Source of the DNA: Chthonomonadaceae bacterium
GTDB lineage: Bacteria > Armatimonadota > Chthonomonadetes > Chthonomonadales > Chthonomonadaceae
Assembly: GCA_025355115.1 (NCBI GenBank)
Contig: JANXLO010000342.1
Coordinates: 1 to 11,690 of the forward strand
Direction of reading: 5' to 3'
Length of the DNA stretch: 11,690 nucleotides
Below the pieces are notes generated by a model. That model saw nothing but the letters and a program-made list of their open reading frames with translations. It searched no databases and was not told where the DNA came from. Below, one piece after another: positions 6,329-11,690 of the stretch (its first letter is position 1; each line of letters opens with the position of its first letter). The translations under genes and the position numbers were made by a program.

Positions 6329-6334
6329 CTATAA
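6329..6334 (-). promoter_or_regulatory. Candidate -10 box for the crp-like gene
   Basis: On the minus strand TTATAG sits where a transcript would start near 6323, leaving a leader of about 70 nt. No good -35 hexamer lies at the right distance, as expected for an activator-dependent promoter. The CRP-type operator would then be centred about 41-45 bases upstream of the start, the class II position. Inferred by eye. Confidence 0.35.
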
Positions 6335-6359
6335 CAGTGGCCACAATTCGGGAAATGGA

Positions 6360-6375
6360 TGTGAGATTGGTCACA
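6360..6375. promoter_or_regulatory. Perfect CRP-type operator TGTGA-N6-TCACA
   Basis: TGTGA (6360-6364), GATTGG spacer, TCACA (6371-6375): an exact match to the core of the E. coli CRP consensus. It lies 106-121 nt upstream of a crp-like gene whose recognition helix keeps the CRP base-contacting residues, so the regulator probably binds here. Autoregulation of the regulator and control of the divergent small membrane-protein gene are both possible. Confidence 0.8.
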
Positions 6376-6592
6376 GGCAGGCTCTTTCTCGCTAAAATGC
6401 CATTCGCCCCGCTAATATGGCGACTTATATCAGCGATTGCGAGGAGATTTTCGACGATGCAGGAGAGCGGCCATCGGTTCGCGAACGATAAGTCCGAGGT
6501 GTGAGGGTGGGCTGTGACACCGGGAACGCTTTGCGTACGTATAGGCTATAGAGGTGCATCGCACACACGAAATAGAGTGCACTGAGGACTTC

Positions 6593-6622
6593 AAGCGCGT
6601 AGCCGAATGAGCCGACGCGCTT
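6593..6622 (+). repeat. Inverted repeat in the leader of the small membrane-protein gene
   Basis: AAGCGCGT (6593-6600) and ACGCGCTT (6615-6622) are perfect inverted repeats around a 14-base loop. The hairpin ends 14 bases before the GGGGAGGAG ribosome site, so it would not hide that site directly. It may stabilise the transcript, bind a protein, or be a leader structure. Confidence 0.5.
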
Positions 6623-6654
6623 CGACGACGGAACGAGGGGAGGAGTAACCCACC

Positions 6655-6942
6655 ATGGTTTGGCTGCTTAGTTTGTTGTGGCCCCTGCTGGCTGGCGGCG
6701 GCATGTACTTTTTGTCGACGCAGTGCAAAGGCAGGAACGCGAAAATGTTCTTTCGCTATGGAGCCTGGGGCTTCTGGCTGCTCTATCTGATCCATATTCC
6801 GGGGCCATTCATGTTCCCGCTCGACTTTTTGAACCCGATTCTCAAGCTCGCGCCGAGCGTCGTCTTCTTCTGGATGGCGGTCAGCAGCATAGTCAAGGAG
6901 ATGCGCGCGCAGGCGCAGGGGCAGAACACCGACGCGGCCTGA
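6655..6942 (+). CDS. 95-aa small integral membrane protein (hypothetical)
   Basis: The ATG at 6655 is preceded by a very strong ribosome site, GGGGAGGAG at 6637-6645. The protein has three hydrophobic segments: about 1-20 (VWLLSLLWPLLAGGG), 32-58 (MFFRYGAWGFWLLYLIHIPG) and 66-83 (LAPSVVFFWMAVSSIV). It ends in a short hydrophilic, Gln-rich tail. It is rich in Trp, Phe and Pro, with no enzyme motif and no family I recognise. It is transcribed away from the crp-like gene, shares the regulatory region with the CRP operator, and ends just before a bidirectional terminator, so it forms a single-gene unit. A membrane accessory or sensor role is only a guess. Confidence 0.75.
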   Translation: MVWLLSLLWPLLAGGGMYFLSTQCKGRNAKMFFRYGAWGFWLLYLIHIPGPFMFPLDFLNPILKLAPSVVFFWMAVSSIVKEMRAQAQGQNTDAA

Positions 6943-6985
6943 ACACCGATGAGGCGCAGCCGCTTCGCAGGAAAACAAAATCATT

Positions 6986-7019
6986 CAGGCCCCGAACGTC
7001 AGTTCGGGGCCTGCATTTT
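6986..7019. terminator. Bidirectional intrinsic terminator between converging genes
   Basis: CAGGCCCCGAAC (6986-6997) and GTTCGGGGCCTG (7002-7013) form a perfect 12-pair stem with the four-base loop GTCA. On the + strand CATTTTG follows; on the minus strand AATGATTTTGTTTTCC follows. It ends transcription of the small membrane-protein gene (stop 6942) and of the hydrolase gene from the other side. The hydrolase stop codon lies in the loop, so its last codons are part of the stem. Confidence 0.9.
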
Positions 7020-8012
7020 GTCGGACGGGGCCAGCTGGATCGAGGCGGGGAGAAGGTTTTCACAGAAGAAGTTGACGACATTCTCGCGGGCTGCGTCGCG
7101 CTCGCTATGGTGAATACGCCGGTGGCCGGAACGGGATAGGACGTGGAGTTCCTTGGGGTCGCCAGCGGCGGCGAGGAGCGCATGAGCGTCCGCCAGATTG
7201 ACGACGCGATCCCGGCTGCCGTGCAGCAACATGAGCGGCCGGGGGGTAAGGCGAGCGACCGCGCTGACGGGAGAGACTTGAGCAGAGGTGACGGAGGACC
7301 AGCGCGTGGCGAGGAGACGCGCTCCCCACCCGACGATCGGAGCGAGCGGGCCGAAATGCCTGCGGCAGCGCTGCCCGATGGCACTGTCCAGAGTAGCGAA
7401 CGCGCCATGAGTGGCCACAGCCTGAATTCGCTCCTCGTCCGCAGCGGCAAGAATGGCGGTCGCGCCGCCCATGGAGAATCCAAAGACGCCCATTGGGAGG
7501 TCGGCGGTGTCGGGCCGGGCAGCGAGATACTTCACGGCCCCGCGCAGATCCTGGGTCTCGTAGTATCCGGCTGTGCAGACGTCACCTTCGCTGTTGCCCA
7601 TGGCGCGGAAGTCGAAGAGCAGCAGCGCGAACCCCTCTTTCCAGAGTCGTTCGGCCCAGGGAAGCGCCTCGCCTCGGTTCGCCATCATGCCATGACAGAG
7701 AATGACGATTCCACGGGCAGTCTCCCCATGAATCTTTGTTTGGGCTGGAATGAACCAGCCTGAGAGCATCGTACCCTCGAGGGAAGCGAAGGCGACCTCT
7801 TCAAAGTCCGCTCCGAACCCGGCGGGAGTCCCTTTCACGCGCCTGCGGGGAGGATGCGTGGAAAACCAGGCCAAAGCGCAAATGCCCATCAGCACCCAAA
7901 TCATAGTCCCAAGCACTCCCGCTCCTACAACCGCGATCAACCACGCCCAGGCTGTATGCAACGTGCCATTCCTCTCACAAAAGAGCTCCCCCCGGCATTG
8001 GCAGGAGCTCAC
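6999..8012 (-). CDS. Membrane-anchored alpha/beta hydrolase (serine hydrolase)
   Basis: A 337-aa protein with one N-terminal membrane span (about 22-50) followed by an alpha/beta-hydrolase domain (about 70-325). The oxyanion-side HG motif is ILCHGMM (His107-Gly108). The nucleophile elbow is GFSMGG with Ser180. The acid is Asp268 in LLHGSRDRVV, and the base is His297 in SRSGHRRIHH. The order and spacing fit the Hydrolase_4/BEM46-like group, whose substrates vary, so none is assigned. The GTG at 8012 has GGGGAG eight bases upstream. A TTG at 7961 with AGAGG upstream would give 320 aa and drop an odd Cys-rich leader (SSCQCRGELFC); this start is unsettled. The catalytic domain probably faces the periplasm or is a cytoplasmic anchored form. 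Confidence 0.87.
   Translation of the reverse strand: MSSCQCRGELFCERNGTLHTAWAWLIAVVGAGVLGTMIWVLMGICALAWFSTHPPRRRVKGTPAGFGADFEEVAFASLEGTMLSGWFIPAQTKIHGETARGIVILCHGMMANRGEALPWAERLWKEGFALLLFDFRAMGNSEGDVCTAGYYETQDLRGAVKYLAARPDTADLPMGVFGFSMGGATAILAAADEERIQAVATHGAFATLDSAIGQRCRRHFGPLAPIVGWGARLLATRWSSVTSAQVSPVSAVARLTPRPLMLLHGSRDRVVNLADAHALLAAAGDPKELHVLSRSGHRRIHHSERDAARENVVNFFCENLLPASIQLAPSDKMQAPN
7983..8010 (-). repeat. Inverted repeat right after the hydrolase GTG start
   Basis: GAGCTCC (7983-7989) and GGAGCTC (8004-8010) are perfect seven-base arms around a 14-base loop. If translation begins at 8012 the hairpin lies within codons 1-10 and could hinder initiation; if it begins at 7961, the hairpin is part of the leader. 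Confidence 0.55.
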
Positions 8013-8270
8013 TCACATTACTCCCCTTCAGTTTACCCGTTCTCCCGCTCTATTGCGTCAAGGGCTGCTTTCAATCCAGGCTGAACCGGCTATTTCCTAA
8101 CGCACTGCAATTGAGGGAACACATCCCATACTTGCCGCGTTTCTTCCTCATATTTGCAGATGGGCTATCGACGGCAGTGCGCGATCTGACGTCGTTGCTG
8201 AATCTTGCCTTAATACGAGAGCACCAAGCGGACTGCATCCGCAGTCACTCTTCACAGAAAGTCTTCGGAA
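8013..8270. other. Divergent intergenic region between hydrolase and PAP2 genes
   Basis: This 258-nt gap must hold two divergent promoters. No good -35/-10 pair could be assigned; TTAATA/TAATAC at about 8210 is a weak -10 for the PAP2 gene. Nested short inverted repeats (GACTGC-ATCC-GCAGTC, 8231-8246) lie 24 bases before the PAP2 start. No gene or known riboswitch was seen. Confidence 0.4.
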
Positions 8271-8975
8271 ATGGACACTCAGATACTAAAGGGGCCACGG
8301 CCTTTCGCGGGCGGCAGGCAAAAGCGAGCGATTTTCCTCGTCGCGGTGCTGTTCGTGCTGTTCTTCGCGCTGTCTGTTCTGGCGCGGTCACCCGGCCTGC
8401 TGCACTTCGACACCGCGATCACCAGGGAGATTCAGGAGGGCCAGAGCACTCCAATGGACTTTCTGGCCTACTTCTTCACGACTCTGGGCAATGGACTGAC
8501 GATGACCGTGCTTTGCATTGGAGCCGCGTTCGTGCTGAACCGCGCCGGACGAAGAAAAGCAGCCTGGTTCAGCGTTCTCACGCTGCTCGGGCTGCCGCTC
8601 AATATGCTGCTGAAGCTAATCGTGCATCGCCCGCGCCCCTCATCCGATCTGGTGCGTATTCTCTTTCCGGAGCCGGGCCTCAGCTTTCCGTCTGGCCACG
8701 CCATGGGATCCGTCATAGTCTACGGGTTTCTGGCATACCTCGCGTGGTCGTATATCGGCGATCCCGGACGCAGGAAGTTCTGGACGACTGTTCTGGCACT
8801 GACGCCGATCGGCATCAGCCTGAGCCGCATCTATATTGGGGTTCACTGGTTTTCGGATATTATTGGCGCGTGGCTCTTCGGCCTGATCGTGCTCCTCATC
8901 TACGTCGATCTCTACTACGTGATGGGCGCAACGGAACGAATGGCGCACACCGGTCAGCCCGAACAACAGACCTGA
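8271..8975 (+). CDS. PAP2-family membrane phosphatase
   Basis: A 234-aa polytopic membrane protein of the type 2 phosphatidic acid phosphatase family. The three signature motifs are complete: KX6RP as K115-LIVHRP-R122-P123, PSGH at 140-143, and SRX5HX3D as S185-R186...H192...D196. Hydrophobic segments at about 19-38, 66-90, 97-118, 146-162, 171-190 and 198-217 give the usual six-span core. Such enzymes remove phosphate from lipid substrates outside the membrane (undecaprenyl diphosphate, phosphatidylglycerophosphate or phosphatidic acid); which one cannot be read here. The ATG at 8271 has only a poor ribosome site (ACAGAAAG at 8255-8262). The gene stands alone, with no clear terminator after it. 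Confidence 0.93.
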   Translation: MDTQILKGPRPFAGGRQKRAIFLVAVLFVLFFALSVLARSPGLLHFDTAITREIQEGQSTPMDFLAYFFTTLGNGLTMTVLCIGAAFVLNRAGRRKAAWFSVLTLLGLPLNMLLKLIVHRPRPSSDLVRILFPEPGLSFPSGHAMGSVIVYGFLAYLAWSYIGDPGRRKFWTTVLALTPIGISLSRIYIGVHWFSDIIGAWLFGLIVLLIYVDLYYVMGATERMAHTGQPEQQT

Positions 8976-8991
8976 CGTACGAGCTAAATGC

Positions 8992-9150
8992 CTCTGAATT
9001 GTCTGAACCAGGATTTGTTGGATTTAGGCTGATTTTTTGGATTTTCCAGAGTGCGGACACATCATCTACTTTCTACCCGCGCCTGCTTGCCCGTCATGAT
9101 GATGAGAGTCTTTTCCTGTATTTCTTTGCGGCTCTGCGTCTCTGCGCGAG
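8992..9150. repeat. Putative dispersed intergenic repeat, degraded
   Basis: Two elements resemble intergenic repeats I remember from many unrelated bacterial genomes. The first, 8992-9046, is an oligo-GATT-rich stretch (GTCTGAACCAGGATTTGTTG, then GGATTTAGGCTGATTTTTTGGATTTT). The second, 9120-9150, is TTTCTTTGCGGCTCTGCGTC followed by TCTGCGCGAG, from the family with iterated CTCTGCG/CTTTGCG units. Between them is unassigned sequence. The region is AT-richer than its neighbours and lacks any convincing ORF. Identity rests on memory; other copies in the genome are not visible. Confidence 0.5.
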
Positions 9151-9158
9151 TTCTCCTA

Positions 9159-9557
9159 TCAACCTACCATTTTTGCGAGGGCTTCTCGGGCTGACGCGCT
9201 GGAGCGGGCGCGCTCGTCCAGGGCCGCGCCCAGTTCCTGCACCCACGCCTCGACGGGGATGGCTTCGGTCTTGAGGGCGATGCCGCGCACGATGCGGGTG
9301 CGGGCGGCCTGTAGCGGGCCACGGCCGGGATCCTCCAGAATATAGCGATTCTCCCCCAGCAGCACAGTGACCTTCTGCACGGTCTTCTTGGCGAAGAAGC
9401 CGCCTCGTCTGCCTATCTCGGTCTCGTCAGGCAGGGCGCGTTCGAGCATCTGGGCAAGCAGCTCGAGGAAGGCCTTCTCATCTGCGGTGTACTGCTTCGC
9501 CAGCGTCGCGGCGACGCCGAACTTCACCCACTCCTGGTCTTCAAAAGCATCTGGCAT
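9159..9557 (-). CDS. 132-aa conserved hypothetical protein
   Basis: A soluble protein starting MPDAFEDQEW, with an alpha-helical N-terminal part (FLELLAQMLERALPDETEIG), a central basic and beta-rich part (KKTVQKVTVLLGENRYILED) and a helical C-terminus (ALDERARSSASAREALAKMV). The pattern of a beta hairpin, then VRGIALKTE, then a Trp-containing helix with repeated Ala/Glu/Arg resembles small uncharacterised proteins I recall from Actinobacteria and Chloroflexi, but no function is known to me. The ATG at 9557 has GGAGAG eight bases upstream. It lies 114 nt after the secreted HEAT/hydrolase gene on the same strand with no clear terminator between, so co-transcription is plausible. Its end abuts the repeat region. 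Confidence 0.75.
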   Translation of the reverse strand: MPDAFEDQEWVKFGVAATLAKQYTADEKAFLELLAQMLERALPDETEIGRRGGFFAKKTVQKVTVLLGENRYILEDPGRGPLQAARTRIVRGIALKTEAIPVEAWVQELGAALDERARSSASAREALAKMVG

Positions 9558-9603
9558 GCGGGCAGCTCTCCATTCCGTCGGGGGATTGCGGGCAGACAGC
9601 CTG

Positions 9604-9623
9604 TCACAGAGCGCTCGCTGTGA
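9604..9623. repeat. Short inverted repeat between two minus-strand genes
   Basis: TCACAG (9604-9609) and CTGTGA (9618-9623) flank an eight-base loop in the 114-nt spacer. No T-run follows on the minus strand, so it is not a clear terminator. A second short pairing (GCCGGG/CCCGGC) lies in 9630-9660. The half-sites resemble CRP half-sites in reversed order, which would not bind as a standard operator. Confidence 0.3.
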
Positions 9624-9671
9624 GGGCCAGCCGGGCAGGAACTCTCTGTCCGTCCCGGCCGTCGATCCGTC

Positions 9672-11513
9672 TCAGTGGGGGCTCTCCAGCCAGCCGATGG
9701 CCTGCGCGACTTGATCCCAGGGCTTTTCGGCGAATTTGTAGCCGTGCTCGCCGCGATAGGTCAGCAGCTTCACGACGGCGGACTGCTTGCGCAGCAGCTC
9801 CTCAGCGGCGGTCGCCTGGAAATACGGGGCCAGTTTGTCCTCTCGGCTCTGCTGGATCAGATAGGCCCGCCCGCGGGCTCGGGCGAGAGGCGGGAGCAGG
9901 GCCGACTTGAACGTCGAGGAGAGTATGTAGAAGCCCCGGAACGGAGTAACGGCGCTGAGGGAGCAGGCGTAGGCCGCCATTCCCCCCTCCGCGACCCCGT
10001 GCAGAAAGAGACGGCTGCGGTCTATCGGGTAGCGTGCGGTGACGTCCGCCAGAATCTCGTCGAGGAAAGCCTCGGTCGAGAAGCGCGCGTCCTTCACCTG
10101 TGCCATGCTCTGCTGCGTGACCCAGGCGGCGGGCTGGCTGGCCGACCATTTCGGCGCGATGGGGAGCGCGACGAAATAGCCGTCCTTCAGGCTTTTCTGG
10201 ATGGCCTCCTGCCAGAAGTCGGTCAGGTCCTCCCCGTTGCCGGTTCCGCCTGCCAGCGCGACGATCAGCCCAAAGGTGGGCTTGCGGGGCAGGAGGGCGG
10301 CGCCAGCTTGAGCGGTCGACGGGCCGATGTAGGCGGGGCAGAGCAGCCAGTAGGCGCGCTGCGGGTCGTCGTTGATGAGGTGCAGCTCAGCTCGGCGGCG
10401 AATGAAGAAGCCTTCGGAGTCGGGCTGGCGATGCACCATGATTTTGGGGAACGGCACCGCCTGCACGTCGGCAGGGTAGCTCGCCTTGTTGCGATCCCAC
10501 CAGATGTGCCACCAGCCGCCGTCGTGGTTGCGATCGACTTTGTTCCCGGCTAGGCGGCGCAGCGCGAAGCTGAGCGCCTGCGAGGTCTCCTGCGTGTCGT
10601 CTGCCTCCAGCAGAGCGATGAGCTTGGGAATGAGGTGAGGATCGGTCGCGGTCGAGAGCGCCTGCATGAATATCCAGCTCTCGGAGGAGGGGTAGTCGTC
10701 CATGAGCATCTTGAACAGAAGGTCGGAGGCCCATGCGCTCTTCACGGCCCCAAGAATGGAGGCGGCGGCGTAGCGGACGTAGTTCGGGCTGGTCTTGCTT
10801 GTGAGGGGCAGCACCATCCGCCTGACGAACTCCTCATCGGGCTGGAGGTTCCGCACGATGTAGATGACGGTCGCGTTGGCGGGGACCGGCGGGCGCAGCG
10901 ACTTCTCCAGCGCGGTGAGGATTCCGGCGTCGAGAGCGGCCTGACGGCGGATTTTCGAAAGCTCGCTAGGATCGCTGAACTCCAGACGCATCAGCACGTT
11001 CATCTGGCTGGTGCGCGCCGTCTCATCCGCCTTCAGGAACTCCTTGACGAACTCGGTGCAGCCTGTCTGCACGACCTCGGCCAGCGGCTTGCCCTCGACT
11101 CCCTTGCGCCACAGCTTGTAGGATGCGGGGTCGTTGATGAAGTTCCGAAAAGCGTAGTTCTGAAGCAGATCGTATGCCTGATACTGGACGGAGTTGTTGC
11201 TGTCGTTGGCTCCCAAATCGAGGATGTCAAGCAGATGGGGGTTGTCGCTCCGCACGAAAGCATAAAGGATCATCTGCTTGGCGGCGGCGCCCGCGAGGTT
11301 CTTCCAGTTGTCCCGGACGATCTCGAACGCCTCCTCCGGCTTCGCCTTCGAGAGCTGAAGATTGGCGAGATAGCTCTCCTGCGCATGCGTGATGAGCTGC
11401 TCGGTCATGGCGGCGCGATCCTGCGGGATCGGAAATTTGATCTGCGCCCCAGCCCTTGCCCCAGCCAGCATCCCCATCGCCAACAGAACCAGACTCGCGA
11501 ATTTCATCCCCAT
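9672..11513 (-). CDS. Secreted HEAT-repeat protein fused to a probably inactive alpha/beta hydrolase domain
   Basis: A 613-aa protein with a Sec signal peptide (MGMKFASLVLLAMGMLAGARAGA, likely cut after Ala23). Residues of about 30-340 are helical with HEAT-like repeats (AAKQMILYAFVRSDNPHLLDI; NYVRYAAASILGAVKSAWAS; HLIPKLIALLEADDTQETSQ). Residues of about 395-610 look like a PHB-depolymerase/phospholipase-type esterase: TFGLIVALAGGTGNGEDL, RSRLFLHGVAEGGMAAYACS, QQSREDKLAPYF with Asp559, and GEHGYKF with His590. The nucleophile elbow reads GVAEGG, with Ala508 where serine is expected, so catalysis by the usual triad should be lost. AGGAG lies five bases before the ATG at 11513; a second ATG two codons later is possible. 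TAGAAT about 45 nt upstream is a possible -10. Periplasmic or extracellular binding is inferred. Confidence 0.85.
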   Translation of the reverse strand: MGMKFASLVLLAMGMLAGARAGAQIKFPIPQDRAAMTEQLITHAQESYLANLQLSKAKPEEAFEIVRDNWKNLAGAAAKQMILYAFVRSDNPHLLDILDLGANDSNNSVQYQAYDLLQNYAFRNFINDPASYKLWRKGVEGKPLAEVVQTGCTEFVKEFLKADETARTSQMNVLMRLEFSDPSELSKIRRQAALDAGILTALEKSLRPPVPANATVIYIVRNLQPDEEFVRRMVLPLTSKTSPNYVRYAAASILGAVKSAWASDLLFKMLMDDYPSSESWIFMQALSTATDPHLIPKLIALLEADDTQETSQALSFALRRLAGNKVDRNHDGGWWHIWWDRNKASYPADVQAVPFPKIMVHRQPDSEGFFIRRRAELHLINDDPQRAYWLLCPAYIGPSTAQAGAALLPRKPTFGLIVALAGGTGNGEDLTDFWQEAIQKSLKDGYFVALPIAPKWSASQPAAWVTQQSMAQVKDARFSTEAFLDEILADVTARYPIDRSRLFLHGVAEGGMAAYACSLSAVTPFRGFYILSSTFKSALLPPLARARGRAYLIQQSREDKLAPYFQATAAEELLRKQSAVVKLLTYRGEHGYKFAEKPWDQVAQAIGWLESPH

Positions 11514-11690
11514 GCCTTCTCCTGCCCCTTCCCGCCGAACTCTCTACCCCTATTCTACGTAGCGAAGAAGCCCCAATATTCGCGACCGCCAACGATTCTC
11601 CTCCATCCCACCAAGTCGCCGCCCCGCAGGAGTCCATGTCCTGGTCTGCCCCAGCGCAAACTGCTTCCGTGTGAACGGCCACTCGAATCA

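Larger units (their letters stand above)
6255..6654. other. 400-nt divergent regulatory region between crp-like gene and small membrane-protein gene
   Basis: This gene-free stretch holds, from left to right: a hairpin in the presumed crp leader (6298-6317), a GTGGCCAC palindrome near 6337-6344, the CRP-type operator (6360-6375), a TAAAAT box on the + strand (6393-6398), and a second hairpin (6593-6622) before the ribosome site at 6637-6645. ORFs of 35 and 24 codons (from 6397 and 6418) lack ribosome sites and were not called. The distance from the operator to the + strand gene (about 280 nt) leaves room for an unrecognised RNA. Confidence 0.6.

Noticed and set aside
6397..6504. Short + strand ORFs (35 and 24 codons) in the crp upstream region
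   Set aside because: No ribosome sites, they overlap each other in different frames, and they lie within promoter-type sequence.
6500..6520. TGTGA half-sites at about 6500 and 6515 as further CRP operators
   Set aside because: Neither has a TCACA partner at the correct six-base spacing.
7143..7763. 206-codon + strand ORF antisense to the hydrolase
   Set aside because: Complement of a well-supported hydrolase with a full catalytic triad; no independent evidence.
8111..9274. 387-codon + strand ORF overlapping the PAP2 gene
   Set aside because: Out-of-frame with the PAP2 motifs, continues through the repeat region, and has no protein-like character.
9675..10553. 292-codon + strand ORF antisense to the secreted fusion
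   Set aside because: GC-rich shadow frame; the minus strand has a signal peptide, HEAT repeats and hydrolase motifs.
1..11690. CRISPR array, tRNA, rRNA or known riboswitch
   Set aside because: No regularly spaced direct repeats, cloverleaf-like segments, rRNA-like sequence or recognisable riboswitch core were seen on either strand.

Overview
This window appears to come from a moderately high-GC, diderm-type bacterium. It encodes a Sec-secreted protein, a lipoprotein with a lipobox, HemW, a Crp/Fnr regulator with a CRP-type operator, and a membrane PAP2 phosphatase. The mix resembles Armatimonadota-like or similar environmental phyla, but nothing in it fixes the taxonomy.

Left end (1-3182) is an accessory junkyard. 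It starts with the 3' end of an unidentified + strand gene, whose stop overlaps (ATGA) the start of a 38-codon ORF. Two very small minus-strand ORFs follow, overlapping by GTGA; one encodes a membrane peptide. Next comes the wreck of a Tn3-family transposon of the Tn4430 type: a tyrosine recombinase (TnpI-like) that has lost its N-terminal domain, then a TnpA with a DUF4158 start, two frameshifts, a probable internal deletion and no DDE domain. TnpA runs in frame into the 3' part of a TPR/ATPase-type regulator gene, which carries its own frameshift. That remnant ends on overlapping stop codons with hemW.

Middle (3179-6254, all minus strand) holds hemW, a DUF4397-type lipoprotein and a Crp/Fnr-family regulator. 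A strong intrinsic terminator lies behind the regulator gene. The 400-nt region upstream of crp carries a perfect TGTGA-N6-TCACA site, placed for control of crp itself or of the divergent small membrane-protein gene (6655-6942). The regulator keeps the three E. coli CRP residues that read this site.

Right part (6655-11690): the small membrane-protein gene and a membrane-anchored alpha/beta hydrolase gene converge on one bidirectional terminator, and the hydrolase stop codon sits in its loop. A PAP2 phosphatase gene runs on the + strand. After it lies a non-coding stretch resembling widely dispersed genomic repeats. A probable two-gene minus-strand unit closes the window: a secreted HEAT-repeat/alpha-beta-hydrolase fusion, whose nucleophile serine appears replaced by alanine, and a 132-aa conserved hypothetical protein.

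No rRNA, tRNA or CRISPR array was seen. The best leads are the dead-hydrolase/HEAT fusion, the CRP operator with its conserved reader, and the transposase-TPR chimera.
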